A DNA stretch of 64,000 nt from Vreelandella arcis (GCF_900103865.1 NZ_FNII01000001.1:248001-312000), one strand, 5' to 3'. Positions 37,493-47,394 are shown, numbered from the stretch's first letter. Numbers and translations are program-made. Notes: generated by a model from the letters alone, not told the origin.

Positions 37493-38446
37493 ATGTCAGT
37501 ACCCACCTCTTCGCCGCGCATTGTGGTCGCGGCGCTATATAAGTTCGTCACCCTGAACGACTTTGAAGCCCTGCGCGAGCCGCTGCGCCAGACCATGCTG
37601 GATAACGGCGTGAAAGGCACCTTGCTGCTGGCCAAAGAGGGTATCAACGGCACGGTAGCGGGCACCCGCGAGGGCATTGATGGGCTGCTCGCCTGGCTGA
37701 CCGCCGACCCCCGCCTCGCCGATATCGACCATAAAGAGTCGTTCTGCGACGAGCCGCCGTTTTACCGTACCAAGGTGAAGCTGAAAAAAGAGATCGTCAC
37801 GCTGGGGGTGCCGGACATCGACCCCAACGACACCGTGGGCACTTACGTCGAGCCGGAAAGCTGGAATGACATCATTGCCGACCCGGAAGTGCTGGTGATC
37901 GACACCCGCAATGACTATGAAGTGGAAATCGGCAGCTTTGAAGGCGCGGTCGACCCCAAAACCACCACCTTCCGCGAATTCCCGGAGTACGTGCGCGAGC
38001 ATTACGACCCTGAAAAGCATAAAAAAGTGGCAATGTTCTGCACCGGCGGCATCCGCTGCGAAAAAGCTTCCAGCTTTATGCTTAAGGAAGGTTTTGACGA
38101 GGTCTATCACCTCAAAGGTGGCGTGCTGAATTACCTGGAGAAAGTCCCCGAAGAGCAGTCGCTGTGGCGCGGCGAGTGCTTCGTGTTCGATAACCGCGTC
38201 ACGGTGCGTCACGATTTAAGCGAAGGCGAATTTGAGCAGTGCCATGCCTGCCGTCGGCCGATTTCCGCCGATGACATGGCGTCTTCTGCCTATGAACCAG
38301 GCATCAGTTGCCCGCACTGCATCGACACACTGCCCGAGAAAACCCGCGCCGCTGCACGCGAGCGTCAACGCCAGATTGACTTAGCCAAAGCTCGCGGTGA
38401 GCCCCATCCGCTGGGCCGCGATATGCGCAAAGCAGCGTCAAGTTAG
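37493..38446 (+). CDS. trhO: tRNA uridine-34 5-hydroxylase TrhO (rhodanese family)
   Basis: A 317-residue protein of the YceA family. An N-terminal ferredoxin-like domain ([27 protein letters not shown]) precedes a rhodanese domain with catalytic Cys in [11 protein letters not shown], followed by a C-terminal zinc-like C-x2-C...C-x2-C (QCHACRRP and SCPHC). TrhO hydroxylates U34 of tRNAs on the way to cmo5U/mcmo5U. GGAG precedes the ATG at 37493. Confidence 0.95.
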   Translation: MSVPTSSPRIVVAALYKFVTLNDFEALREPLRQTMLDNGVKGTLLLAKEGINGTVAGTREGIDGLLAWLTADPRLADIDHKESFCDEPPFYRTKVKLKKEIVTLGVPDIDPNDTVGTYVEPESWNDIIADPEVLVIDTRNDYEVEIGSFEGAVDPKTTTFREFPEYVREHYDPEKHKKVAMFCTGGIRCEKASSFMLKEGFDEVYHLKGGVLNYLEKVPEEQSLWRGECFVFDNRVTVRHDLSEGEFEQCHACRRPISADDMASSAYEPGISCPHCIDTLPEKTRAAARERQRQIDLAKARGEPHPLGRDMRKAASS

Positions 38447-38603
38447 CGCCTTTTTTGAGCTCATGCGCGGATGGAATTCGTTTCCGCAAACGCGACAGGC
38501 GGTGCCTAAGCGCGTTATCCTGCTGCCATTTACGCCTCCATAAGCGTCGTCTTGAAAAGCATTTTTGGGAGCGTCTTTAGGAGCGTCATGAGGAGAAAGT
38601 GCG

Positions 38604-39428
38604 GTGAGTGACGTAAAGCGCAGGGGTGTCGGTCGTCCAGCCAGTACGGCTAAAGCAGGCGGCGGACATAGCCAGTCGTTGGTGCGTGGTTTAAATCTGT
38701 TGGAATACTTAGCCAGTAGTCCCGAGGGCTTGGCGCTATCCTCGTTGGCTGAAATGGCCGATCTTGCACCTTCAACGACCCACCGTTTGCTGCAGGCGCT
38801 GCAAAGCCAAGGCTTTGTGAGCCAAGAGAACGAGCAAGGCCTGTGGCGTATCGACGTCAAAACCTTCCGCATCGGCAATAGCTTTCTTGAGGCCCGCGAC
38901 GTGGTGGCCACCAGCCGTCCCTTCCTGCGTCGGCTAACGGCCGAGACAGGAGAAACCGCCAACCTGGGCATCCGCGACGCCGACACGGCGGTGTTTCTTG
39001 CTCAGCACGAGTCGCCGCAGATGATGCGCATGATTACTCGGCTCGGCTCGCGGGCCCCATTGCACGCCTCAGGTGTGGGCAAGGCCTTGTTGGCGTGGAT
39101 GCCCGACGATGACCGCGCCCAGTTGTTAGCGCGGGGCGAACTGGCCCGGGTAACCGAGAACACCCTTTACCAGCCCGCTAGCCTGCTCAGTGAGATTCAG
39201 CGTATCCGCGATCAAGGCTTTGCCTGTGATCGTGAAGAACACGCCATTGGCTTGCACTGCGTGGCGGCCTGCGTCAACGACGAATACGGCAAGCCCCTGG
39301 CGGCCATTTCGGTCTCGGGCCCCGTAGCGCGCATCCCCGAACCGCGGCTTTTAGAGCTGGGCGCGCTGGTTCGTCGCGTGGCCGATGAAATTACCCTGCA
39401 ACTGGGTGGGCAGCTTAGCTCGCCCTGA
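38604..39428 (+). CDS. IclR-family transcriptional regulator
   Basis: A 274-residue regulator. A winged helix-turn-helix (SLVRGLNLLEYLASSPEGLALSSLAEMADLAPSTTHRLL, about 24-80 in two halves) is followed by the IclR effector domain (SRAPLHASGVGKALLAWM, REEHAIGLHCVAACV). GTG start with GAGGAG. The effector is unknown, and the gene lies next to no obvious catabolic target. Its TGA overlaps the ATG of the following gene. Confidence 0.9.
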   Translation: MSDVKRRGVGRPASTAKAGGGHSQSLVRGLNLLEYLASSPEGLALSSLAEMADLAPSTTHRLLQALQSQGFVSQENEQGLWRIDVKTFRIGNSFLEARDVVATSRPFLRRLTAETGETANLGIRDADTAVFLAQHESPQMMRMITRLGSRAPLHASGVGKALLAWMPDDDRAQLLARGELARVTENTLYQPASLLSEIQRIRDQGFACDREEHAIGLHCVAACVNDEYGKPLAAISVSGPVARIPEPRLLELGALVRRVADEITLQLGGQLSSP

Positions 39429-39856
39429 TGTTCAGTCTTTTTTGGGTGGCGCTGCTTAGCGCCACGTTGTTGCCCGGCGGGTCGGAAATATGGCTAGCGC
39501 GGCAATGGTGCCTGGATCAACCGGCCTTGGCCTTATGGGGCGTCGCCACCGTCGGCAACACCTTGGGTAGCTTGGTTAATGTGGCGTTGGGCCGCTATGC
39601 ACGGCGTTTTCAGGATCGTCGCTGGTTCCCGGCATCCGGCAAGCAACTGGCTCGTGCAGAGCGCTGGTATCACCGCGCTGGCGAAGCCAGTCTGCTGCTT
39701 TCCTGGCTGCCGGTTATCGGTGACCCGCTTACTGTGATGGCCGGGGTGCTGCGCTTGCCTTGGTGGCGCGCACTTGCGTGGATACTGGTGGCGAAGGGCG
39801 CGCGCTACGCGCTGATACTCAGCTTGGCGCAGTCCTGGCTAGGCCCTTATTGCTGA
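39428..39856 (+). CDS. YqaA family membrane protein (DedA-like)
   Basis: A 142-residue protein with about four membrane helices, recognisable from LLPGGSEIW, WGVATVGNTLGSLVNVALGR and SWLPVIGDPLTVMAGVLRLP. These match the short VTT/SNARE-associated YqaA group related to DedA, whose larger members are lipid carriers or flippases; the function of this subgroup is not established. It is translationally coupled to the IclR gene (TGATG). Confidence 0.88.
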   Translation: MFSLFWVALLSATLLPGGSEIWLARQWCLDQPALALWGVATVGNTLGSLVNVALGRYARRFQDRRWFPASGKQLARAERWYHRAGEASLLLSWLPVIGDPLTVMAGVLRLPWWRALAWILVAKGARYALILSLAQSWLGPYC

Positions 39857-40086
39857 GGGCAGTGGTTTATCCGTGCTGTTTGGCGCTGGCCCGATGGCCG
39901 CGATAAGTTAATGGTTGTATAAAATTGTTATATAACAAACCGGCCTTGCCTTCCTTTTTACCTCGTCATGTTAGGCTAAGTACCTTATACAATGCTTGCA
40001 TGTCGATACGCGTTGATTGCCGGTTGCATTAATACGTGCCGTTATTTGATCGACAAGACGACTCACCATAGAACGGAGATTACGGT

Positions 40087-42483
40087 GTGACGCCACTACG
40101 TTTATTACCCTGGCTCGGCGTTTGGCTGTTAACGCTGGTTGCGTTGTTTGCCGCGCCTGCGTTCGCGCAAAGCAGCGCTGAAACTGACGGGGCTCAAGCA
40201 GCTGAGCCGCAAACATATGAATCCCTGGCGAATTTGCTGGAAAATGAGCAGAGTCGCCAGGAACTCATCGATTTGCTACGCAGCCAAGCCTCGGAGGTTT
40301 CCGAGTCGGCTACGGCCAACTCAGAACTTTCCCAAGAGGCTGCGCAAGGCAGCGATATTACCCCTACAGACGTGTCGCTGCCTCGCCAACTGGCCGAATT
40401 AACGAGCCAGGTCGTCAATGACGTAGGTGGCCAGTTCGAGCAAGTTGCATCGTTGATGAGCGACTTGTTTACCGGTCGAGGTGAGAGCACCTTTGATATG
40501 CCGGCGTTCGTCACCGCAGCGATTAACTTGGGTATCGTGATTGCTGCCACGTTTGCGATGTTTATTGTGTTTCGCCGCGTGGCCAAGCCGCTGTTCACTA
40601 AAATAAGCGGTTGGTCACAGCATGGAGCGGGCATGACGCCCGTGCTGCGCTTGATTGTCTGTGTGGCCGTTGCAGCGGTGGTCGATGTGATTCTGGTGGC
40701 ACTTGCCTACGTCGGCGGTAATCTTGTCGCAACCTTTGCGGTGGGCGAATCGGGTGATCTTTCCACCCGTGCCTCGCTGTTCCTGAATGCTTTCTTAATC
40801 ATCGAACTGTTAAAAGCCGGCGTGCGGATGCTGTTTTCCTCGCGTTATGAGGGGCTGCGTCTATTGCCGCTGTCGGCCCCCGAAGCGTCGTATTGGAACC
40901 GCTGGCTAGCGCGTTTGGTCGGCTTGATCGGCTACGGTTTGATGGTGGTTGTGCCGCTGGTCAATTTCTACTTGTCGGCGGCGTTAGGTCAGGCGTTAGG
41001 TACCCTGATCATGCTGTTCGCATTTATTTATGCTGTGGCGGTGGTGCTGAAAAACCGCGTGCGGCTGCGCGACAATTTGTACACCATGGGCGCTCGCTCA
41101 ACGTTGACCGCGAGCCGGGTATCGCTACAGCTATTCGCGCGCACTTGGCATCTTTTTGCGCTGTTCTACTTCTTAATGGTCTTTGTGCTAACGCTGGTTC
41201 GCCCGGGCGATGCGTTGCCGTTTGTGTTATTTGCCACGCTGAAAACCCTGGCGGCGGTGGTCGTGGGGCTATTGGTCTCGACGTTTATCACCCAAACCAT
41301 TGGCCGTCGCATTCAGCTGTCACCTGAAATGCGTCGCAAATTGCCGATGCTGGAGAAGCGCCTGAACCGCTACGTGCCCAATGCGCTGCGTATCTTGCGC
41401 ACGGTGATCGTGGTGGCGGTAATCATGGTGGTGCTGGATGCCTGGGGCGCCTTTGACTTGGCCGCCTGGTACGCCTCTGAAGCTGGGGCTGGCTTGGTAA
41501 GCAAGTTAATCGGCGTCGCTATCATCCTGATCGTGGCGATCGGCGCATGGCTGGGGCTGGCCAGCTTGATCGAGCACAAGCTCAATCCGGATACCGGGGT
41601 GGGCGAGCCTACCGCCCGGGCCAAAACCCTGCTTAGCCTGTTCCGCAACGCCTTGGCCATTGCCATGGTGACCATGACCGGCATGATTGTACTCTCGGAG
41701 ATCGGCATCAATATCGGCCCGCTGATTGCCGGTGCCGGTGTACTTGGCCTGGCGATTGGTTTTGGCTCGCAAAAGTTGGTGCAGGATGTCATCACCGGCG
41801 TCTTCATCCAGGTGGAAAACGCCATGAATACCGGCGACGTTGTCACCGTGGGTGGCGTCACCGGTACCGCCGAAAAACTCAGTATTCGTTCGGTGGGCAT
41901 TCGCGACCTAAGCGGCACCTACCATATCGTGCCGTTCTCGAGTGTCGATACGGTGTCCAACTACATGCGTGAGTTTGGTAATCACGTGGGCGAGTACGGT
42001 ATCGCTTACCATGAAAGCATCGACGAAGCGATCGAGCAGCTCAAGGTCGCCTTTGAGGATCTCAAAGCGAGCGAAGAACACGGCCACAAGCTGCTGGAAG
42101 ATCTTACCGTTGCAGGGGTGGTAGCGCTTGCGGATAGCTCGGTGAATATCCGCGTGGTGATCAAGACCACGCCGGGCGACCAGTGGGCCGTAGGCCGCGC
42201 CTACAACCGTTTCGTCAAGCTGCGCTTCGATGAAGCCGGTATCGAAATACCTTTCCCGCATACCACGCTCTACTTCGGCGAAAACAAGGAAGGCAGCGCG
42301 CCACCGGCCAACGTACGCGTTATCGAGTCTACCGCCGAGCAGAAAGCCGAGGACGCTGCGCCCAAGGGAGACGCGAGCGAGAAGCAACAGGACACGGCAA
42401 GCCACGAGGATGTGCAGCAAGCGTCGGATTCGGATCATCTCAAGCCCGATCAGGATGACGTTGACGCCCCTGAAGGTCGCTAA
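40087..42483 (+). CDS. MscS-family mechanosensitive channel, large YbiO-like type
   Basis: A 798-residue channel. A signal peptide (ending AFA near 27) and a periplasmic region of about 110 residues precede multiple extra membrane helices and the MscS core near 540-745. The pore helix reads GAGVLGLAIGFGSQKLVQDVI, then IQVENAMNTGDVVTV and the SIRSVGIRDLSGTYHIVPFS beta domain. The last 50 residues are an acidic, Lys-rich disordered tail. It would release solutes on hypo-osmotic shock, fitting a saline habitat. GTG start with GGAG. Confidence 0.92.
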   Translation: MTPLRLLPWLGVWLLTLVALFAAPAFAQSSAETDGAQAAEPQTYESLANLLENEQSRQELIDLLRSQASEVSESATANSELSQEAAQGSDITPTDVSLPRQLAELTSQVVNDVGGQFEQVASLMSDLFTGRGESTFDMPAFVTAAINLGIVIAATFAMFIVFRRVAKPLFTKISGWSQHGAGMTPVLRLIVCVAVAAVVDVILVALAYVGGNLVATFAVGESGDLSTRASLFLNAFLIIELLKAGVRMLFSSRYEGLRLLPLSAPEASYWNRWLARLVGLIGYGLMVVVPLVNFYLSAALGQALGTLIMLFAFIYAVAVVLKNRVRLRDNLYTMGARSTLTASRVSLQLFARTWHLFALFYFLMVFVLTLVRPGDALPFVLFATLKTLAAVVVGLLVSTFITQTIGRRIQLSPEMRRKLPMLEKRLNRYVPNALRILRTVIVVAVIMVVLDAWGAFDLAAWYASEAGAGLVSKLIGVAIILIVAIGAWLGLASLIEHKLNPDTGVGEPTARAKTLLSLFRNALAIAMVTMTGMIVLSEIGINIGPLIAGAGVLGLAIGFGSQKLVQDVITGVFIQVENAMNTGDVVTVGGVTGTAEKLSIRSVGIRDLSGTYHIVPFSSVDTVSNYMREFGNHVGEYGIAYHESIDEAIEQLKVAFEDLKASEEHGHKLLEDLTVAGVVALADSSVNIRVVIKTTPGDQWAVGRAYNRFVKLRFDEAGIEIPFPHTTLYFGENKEGSAPPANVRVIESTAEQKAEDAAPKGDASEKQQDTASHEDVQQASDSDHLKPDQDDVDAPEGR

Positions 42484-42502
42484 AAGCGGCATTATGAAAA
42501 AC

Positions 42503-42532
42503 AAAGGGGCTGCCTTCGGGCAGCCCCTTTTG
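42503..42532. terminator. Terminator after the MscS-type channel
   Basis: AAAGGGGCTGCC, a TTCG tetraloop, GGCAGCCCCTTT and further T. The UUCG loop and 12-bp stem make it very stable; A-rich 5' flank allows use by the convergent gene also. Confidence 0.93.
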
Positions 42533-42559
42533 CATGGGGAGCACTCGCTTGGGCGTTGC

Positions 42560-43306
42560 TTAGCCGGGATAATTTTCTGAATGACGGCCCACAAGATTGA
42601 TCGATTCGCCGCCGTCGACAAACAGGATTTGCCCAGCAACAAAATCGTTGCTGAGCAGATAATGTAAGGCCTGCACCAAGTGATCGGGTTTGCCTTGATG
42701 GTTGACGGGAATGCCGTCGATTCGCCAGTCAATGTAGTCGCTGGTGCGCTGAGACGCAGGCAGCACGACACCGGGGGCAATGCCGTTGACTCGGATGCGC
42801 GGGGCAAATTCCAACGCCGCCATGCGGGTCATTTCCGCCAGGCTCTTTTTGGACAACAAATAGGCCGCGTACGGGTATTGGTGATAGGCCACTTTGTTAT
42901 CGATGATGTTGATGACTTGGCCCGTGTCGACTGCATTGGCAAAGTGCCGGGTTAACAGCAGAGGGGTAAACAGATTCACCCGGAACTGGGTTTCCAACAT
43001 GGCGAGATCGGTTTCGGCAAGCGGCGCGGGTTCGTAGGCCGATGCGCTGTTGAGCAAAACGCTCACGTTGGGAAAGCGTTGGCTTACCTGCTCAATCAAC
43101 TGACCAACATCGTCTTGCAGAAAGTCGCAGGCAAACAGCTCACACGCTCGACCCTGAGCGCGGATGCCCTCGGCGACCAGCTCTGCTTCATCGCGGGAGC
43201 GGTTAACGTGTAGCGCGATATCATAGCCCGCAGCGGCCAACGATTCCGCAAAATGACGCCCAAGCCGGGTGGCGCCGCCGGTAACCAATGCTGCCGGTGT
43301 GCTCAT
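42560..43306 (-). CDS. folM: FolM-like short-chain reductase (pteridine/dihydromonapterin reductase)
   Basis: A 248-residue SDR. The NADPH-binding motif is VTGGATRLGRHFAESLAAAG with Arg-rich HVNRSRDEA, the NAG-like LLNSASAYEPAPL, and the catalytic YLLSKKSLAEM. The C-terminal GGESINL and lack of the usual Ser before Tyr suit FolM/pteridine reductase. It is divergent from folK across 160 bp, supporting a pterin role. ATG at 43306 has GAGGA upstream. Confidence 0.8.
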   Translation of the reverse strand: MSTPAALVTGGATRLGRHFAESLAAAGYDIALHVNRSRDEAELVAEGIRAQGRACELFACDFLQDDVGQLIEQVSQRFPNVSVLLNSASAYEPAPLAETDLAMLETQFRVNLFTPLLLTRHFANAVDTGQVINIIDNKVAYHQYPYAAYLLSKKSLAEMTRMAALEFAPRIRVNGIAPGVVLPASQRTSDYIDWRIDGIPVNHQGKPDHLVQALHYLLSNDFVAGQILFVDGGESINLVGRHSENYPG

Positions 43307-43466
43307 TGAACGATCCTCATCGTGATAGGGTGCTTGGATTGTATAGAATGACAACGACTGTCTGCGTGAGGGCAGCGTTTGTCAATAAATTGTACAGCAC
43401 TTGCACAAAAGGATCGGGGCGCTAGGCTAGAGCGAACTCCGGCGCTTCGTTCAAGGATAGATAGCC

Positions 43467-43898
43467 ATGCCTTTGCCACGTTTATATCCTCAACCGACTA
43501 CCTCGCTGCACGAATGCGTGATTTCGCTGGGGTCAAACATTGACCCCGAGCGACACGCAGCCGAGGCGCTGAACATACTTAGCCGGGAATGCGAGCTGGT
43601 GAGTCGCTCCCGTGAGATCATCACCACACCAGTGGGTTACCAGGAGCAGCCGAATTTTCTCAATGCGGCGCTGCTGGTGCGTACGCGCCTAGACATGAGC
43701 GACTTTCGCGACTACCTAAAGGGCGTTGAAGATCGGCTGGGGCGGGTGCGAGGGCCGATTAAATCCGGACCGCGTACCATGGATCTCGACATAGTCGCCT
43801 GGGACGGTGAACTGGTCGACGAAGGGTATCTCCAGCAAGATTACGTCCGCGTGCCGGTGGATGAACTACTTGCAGCGACCGGACGGGATTCCTCCTAA
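43467..43898 (+). CDS. folK: 2-amino-4-hydroxy-6-hydroxymethyldihydropteridine pyrophosphokinase
   Basis: A 143-residue HPPK of the folate pathway. Motifs: VISLGSNIDPERHAAEAL, TTPVGYQEQPNFLNAALLV and GPRTMDLDIVAWDG. It is shorter than E. coli FolK (about 159) and the second half of the substrate lid and the usual HPR motif region are reduced (EGYLQQDYVRVPVDELL). AAGGA lies 10 bases upstream of the ATG. Confidence 0.88.
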   Translation: MPLPRLYPQPTTSLHECVISLGSNIDPERHAAEALNILSRECELVSRSREIITTPVGYQEQPNFLNAALLVRTRLDMSDFRDYLKGVEDRLGRVRGPIKSGPRTMDLDIVAWDGELVDEGYLQQDYVRVPVDELLAATGRDSS

Positions 43899-43972
43899 CC
43901 GCCTGCCTGCCTGCCGTTTCACGGGATCCTCAGCGCTGTTCTCAACTTAAAACTTGATTATTTTGGGTTTTG

Positions 43973-43980
43973 GCCGATAA
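43973..43980 (+). promoter_or_regulatory. Sigma-28-type -10 element upstream of flagellin
   Basis: GCCGATAA at 43973-43980 is a perfect FliA -10 match. A TAAA lies 21 bases upstream, too far for the ideal 15; the base run at the correct spacing is TTGA, so the -35 is weak. The leader to the GTG start would be about 60 nt. Confidence 0.6.
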
Positions 43981-44046
43981 GTAATTATCTGCCCAGCGGG
44001 CTATTTCAAACGCCTCCGCTTGAAGGCAGCCCTATGAGGAATCCCC

Positions 44047-44868
44047 GTGATCAGCCTTGCGACCAACCTGACGTCGTTACTGGTGATAAACAATCTGCGC
44101 GAAAGCCAGCAGTCGATGCAAACGGCTATGCAGCGGTTGTCGTCCGGCCTGCGTATTAATAGCGCCAAAGATGATCCGGCAGGGCAGGCGATTGCCAATC
44201 GAATGGGCGCGCAGATTCGTGGTATGAACCAGGCGATCCGCAACACCAATGATGGCATCTCCATGGTGCAAACGGCGGAAGGCTCGCTCGACCAAATTAA
44301 CGACAACCTGCAGCGCATCCGTGAGCTGAGTGTCCAAGCGGCTAACGGCACCAATTCCTCTAATGACCTTGTCTCTATTCAAGCCGAGATTGATCAGCGG
44401 TTAGAAGAAATTGACCGCGTTGCAGTGCAGAGTAACTTCAACGGCATTGGGCTAATCAACAGCGATAAATCGCTCAATATTCAGGTGGGCGCTAATGCTG
44501 GCGACAGCATTGCGGTGCGTTTTGACGCCATGAATTTACAGGCATTGGGTCTTGAGGGCTTGAGCGTATTGGACGATGGCACTGGGTCGGTAAAACCCAT
44601 CGATATTATGGATGAGGCGATTAAGCGGTTGGATCGCCAGCGCAGCTATTTAGGCGCGGTGCAGAATCGCTTCGAAAGCGTTATTGATGGCCTCAATAAC
44701 AACATTATTAACACCTCCGCCGCCCAGTCGCGTATTCAGGACGCCGATTACGCGAAGGAAGTTTCCAACCTTGTTCGCGCGCAAATCCTCCAGCAGGCAG
44801 GCATCGCGATGTTGGCCCAGGCCAATCAGCAGCCACAGCTGATTCTGCGGCTGCTGGAAGGACGCTAA
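44047..44868 (+). CDS. Flagellin, short D0-D1-only form
   Basis: A 273-residue flagellin. The N-terminal D0/D1 has TNLTSLLVINNLRESQ, MQRLSSGLRINSAKDDPAGQ and ELSVQAANGTNSSND; the C-terminal D1/D0 has LGAVQNRFESVIDGLNN and QAGIAMLAQANQQPQ. The central D2/D3 is nearly absent. The last residues LILRLLEGR replace the usual LSLLR end and lengthen it. The gene is alone, with no flagellar genes nearby. GTG start with AGGA upstream and a FliA-type -10 element. Confidence 0.92.
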   Translation: MISLATNLTSLLVINNLRESQQSMQTAMQRLSSGLRINSAKDDPAGQAIANRMGAQIRGMNQAIRNTNDGISMVQTAEGSLDQINDNLQRIRELSVQAANGTNSSNDLVSIQAEIDQRLEEIDRVAVQSNFNGIGLINSDKSLNIQVGANAGDSIAVRFDAMNLQALGLEGLSVLDDGTGSVKPIDIMDEAIKRLDRQRSYLGAVQNRFESVIDGLNNNIINTSAAQSRIQDADYAKEVSNLVRAQILQQAGIAMLAQANQQPQLILRLLEGR

Positions 44869-44872
44869 GTGA

Positions 44873-46432
44873 CTACTTGATAATGCCCTGATCCCGGGCC
44901 ATGGCATACGCTGCCTTAGGCCCGTTCCAAAGCGTGGGCAGCAGGATCAACGAGACCGGAATAGCGGTAATCACGATAAACTGCTGTAGGGCGCTTATTT
45001 GGCCGGCGCCCATGTTCAGTAGGACGGCTGCCATCAGCGCCATGGCGATACCCCAGAACGCGCGAACGTACGGGCTGGGGTCATCGTGACCGGCACCTAC
45101 CACGGCAATCGCGTAGCTCATCGAGTCACCGGTGGTGGCCACGAAAATGGTGGTTAACAATAAAATCGCAAAGGCCATCCAGATCCCGCCGGGCAGCGCC
45201 TGGGCCACGGTTAATGTCGCGACGTCAAACTGAAAGTTATTGAGCGCTTCGGTCAGTTCAATGGCACCGGTCAACTGGTAATAAATCCCCGAGCCACCCA
45301 GCAGAGTAAACCAAACCGAGGTGGCGATTGGCGCCAGCACGGCAACGGCGACAATCATCTGGCGAATGGTGCGGCCGCGTGAAATGCGCGCCACAAAAAT
45401 CGCCATCAACGGCGCGTAGCCGATAAACCAGGCAAAGAAGAACACCGTCCACCACTGCATCCACCAATCGGGCGCGGTGTCCGCCGTGGTGGTGGCCATG
45501 GTGAAGAACTCGCTCACGTAGGTGCCCATACCGGCCATATAGCTGTTGGCGAGAAACAGGGTCGGGCCGAAAATAAAGATCACCGCGCCAATCGTTAGAG
45601 CGAGTAAGACGTTAAACCGACTGAGTAATTGAATGCCTTTGTGGATGCCGCTCATGGACGACAGCACATAGATGCTGCCCAGCGCCGCGAGAATGATCAA
45701 CTGGCCGGTATAGCCCTCCGGCAAGCCAAACAGTTCGTGCAAACCAAAGCTGACCTGGGTCGCGAGAAAGCCGATCGGGCCCACTGTGCCGGCCACCAGG
45801 GCAATAACGCAGCACGCATCAATCACGCTGCCTAACGGCCCACGCAGAAGGCGCTCGCCGAGCACTGGGTAGAGCAGTGTGCGGGGCTGAAGCGGTTGGC
45901 CTTTCACGTAGTGGGCATGGGCCAGCACAATCGCCGACAAAGAACCTAGCACTGCCCAGGCTAAAAAGCCCCAGTGATTAAACGACTGGGCCAGTGCATT
46001 GGCGACGGCCTCGGGGGTGCCCGCTTCGCTGTCGAATGCGGGTGGTGTGACCACGAAATGATAGACCGGCTCGCCGGCGGCAAAAAACACCCCGCCACCG
46101 GCCAGTAAGGTGCACAAAATAATCGACAGCCATTTGAAGGTGCTCATCTCGGGCGCGTCGAGGTTGCCGATTTTGGCATTGGCGGCGGGCGTAAAGGCCA
46201 AGCCAGTGGCGATGAAGAAAGTTGCGAGCAATAGCAGTTGAAAGTAAGTGCCGAACACCCGCGCCGTCCAGGCGAAGCCGGTGCTGATGCTGTTGGCCAC
46301 GAGGTCAACGTCGTAAAACGATAGACCAATAAAGGCCACAATAAAGCCGATGCTGAGCAACAGTACGATAGGGTCGCCGAGGGCGCGCGCGCCGCTTTGG
46401 CGCGGTACCGCGTCTTGAGTTGATTGTGTCAT
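44873..46432 (-). CDS. BCCT family betaine/choline/carnitine transporter
   Basis: A 519-residue carrier with 12 membrane helices. The BCCT signature region reads WWTVFFFAWFIGYAPLMAIF followed by VARISRGRTIRQMI. The Gly-rich TM3 LLAGGGVFFAAGEPVYHF is a variant of the canonical GMGIGLMFWGVAEP-type helix, so substrate and coupling ion may differ. It has short termini, unlike osmosensing BetP. Likely an osmolyte importer in this saline-adapted genome (inference). It converges with the flagellin gene with a 4-base gap. Confidence 0.92.
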   Translation of the reverse strand: MTQSTQDAVPRQSGARALGDPIVLLLSIGFIVAFIGLSFYDVDLVANSISTGFAWTARVFGTYFQLLLLATFFIATGLAFTPAANAKIGNLDAPEMSTFKWLSIILCTLLAGGGVFFAAGEPVYHFVVTPPAFDSEAGTPEAVANALAQSFNHWGFLAWAVLGSLSAIVLAHAHYVKGQPLQPRTLLYPVLGERLLRGPLGSVIDACCVIALVAGTVGPIGFLATQVSFGLHELFGLPEGYTGQLIILAALGSIYVLSSMSGIHKGIQLLSRFNVLLALTIGAVIFIFGPTLFLANSYMAGMGTYVSEFFTMATTTADTAPDWWMQWWTVFFFAWFIGYAPLMAIFVARISRGRTIRQMIVAVAVLAPIATSVWFTLLGGSGIYYQLTGAIELTEALNNFQFDVATLTVAQALPGGIWMAFAILLLTTIFVATTGDSMSYAIAVVGAGHDDPSPYVRAFWGIAMALMAAVLLNMGAGQISALQQFIVITAIPVSLILLPTLWNGPKAAYAMARDQGIIK

Positions 46433-46500
46433 GAGGATCCGTTTGGGGTTGGGCTAAGGTCTACCAAAAATAGCAGCCCGCCACGTTGCAAAGTGAGCGC

Positions 46501-46530
46501 AAAAAAAAGCGCCATTCTTGGAATGGCGCT
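46501..46530 (-). terminator. Terminator after the DUF481 gene
   Basis: AGCGCCATTC (46508-46517), a 3-base loop and GAATGGCGCT (46521-46530) form a 10-bp stem. On the minus strand it is followed by eight T. It isolates the BCCT gene from the upstream gene. The rest of 46433-46641 holds the BCCT leader only. Confidence 0.93.
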
Positions 46531-46641
46531 AGGACAGGAAACTGGGTCTATTGTAACGTTTTCATAGACCAACGTCTAATCAGGGCATTAGCTATTGGAT
46601 GATGAGCGCAGGCTCACCGTGGGCAAGGGCGTTAAGCGGCG

Positions 46642-47394
46642 CTACCAGTGGTACAGCACAGAGGCGCTAGTGGTGGTGTCGCTGTTTTTTTCAGCGTCTT
46701 GGGGCGGCTCGGAGTTGTGTTTGAGCTCATGGGAGAGACGCAGTGACAGCTTGGCGTTGAGCGGCGCAGTTAATGCCGTCAGCGAGCGGGAAGTCACGTT
46801 TTGGCGGGTATATTCCAGCGACACCTCCTGACGAATATCGGCATAGTCGGAAAACGACCAGTGATAATCAAACGCCGTGTAGGCGACCCCTAGCTGTTCG
46901 TCGCCATGTTCGCGCAGTCGGTCATCGCGGTAACCAGGCCCCGCTTCTAGCGATAGCGTGTGGCGGTCATTGTCCAATAGCTGCCGGCCGTAGCCACCAA
47001 TCGCGGTGAGCTGTTGATCGTAGCCGGCAAAGCGATCCTTCTCCCAGCGCGCAAAGCCAAACAAATAGTGGGGACCGCTAAAGTCGTACCTTTCGCGGCC
47101 TGCGATGAGGTATTGTTCGGTGCTGGTATCGCCCTCTTTACTCACGTGGCGCACGTCACTACGCAGTGAGTGGGTGACGTTGCCGGTTAGCCACTGCAAC
47201 CGCGCTTTGCTAATTAGCGTTTCACTGTTGGTATTGCCGGTTAGTCGGTTATAGCCGAATTCTATGTCGCCGCTGAACATAGGTGTGTCCTCGGCAGGCG
47301 GCGGCGGGGCGTAAAAGGGGCTGGCGACGGCAGGCGCGGCCCATAGGGCACCGATAACGATGGCGCCCCTGACTGGCCATTCTTTCGCTAGCAT
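46642..47394 (-). CDS. DUF481 outer-membrane protein (salt-induced YdiY type)
   Basis: A 250-residue protein with a signal peptide ending AVAS near 27. The DUF481 beta-barrel pattern is clear: FSGDIEFGYNRLTGNTNSETL, QYLIAGRERYDFSGPHYLFGF, GGYGRQLLDNDRHTLSLEAG and the terminal aromatic VLYHW. The family is often called salt-induced outer-membrane protein; its function is unknown. Start 47394 was chosen because GGAGA lies 6 bases upstream, itself part of an upstream in-frame ATG at 47406. Confidence 0.88.
   Translation of the reverse strand: MLAKEWPVRGAIVIGALWAAPAVASPFYAPPPPAEDTPMFSGDIEFGYNRLTGNTNSETLISKARLQWLTGNVTHSLRSDVRHVSKEGDTSTEQYLIAGRERYDFSGPHYLFGFARWEKDRFAGYDQQLTAIGGYGRQLLDNDRHTLSLEAGPGYRDDRLREHGDEQLGVAYTAFDYHWSFSDYADIRQEVSLEYTRQNVTSRSLTALTAPLNAKLSLRLSHELKHNSEPPQDAEKNSDTTTSASVLYHW

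Noticed and set aside
43948..43951. TAAA as the -35 of a sigma-28 promoter for the flagellin
   Set aside because: Twenty-one bases separate it from GCCGATAA instead of about 15, so it cannot be the partner element.
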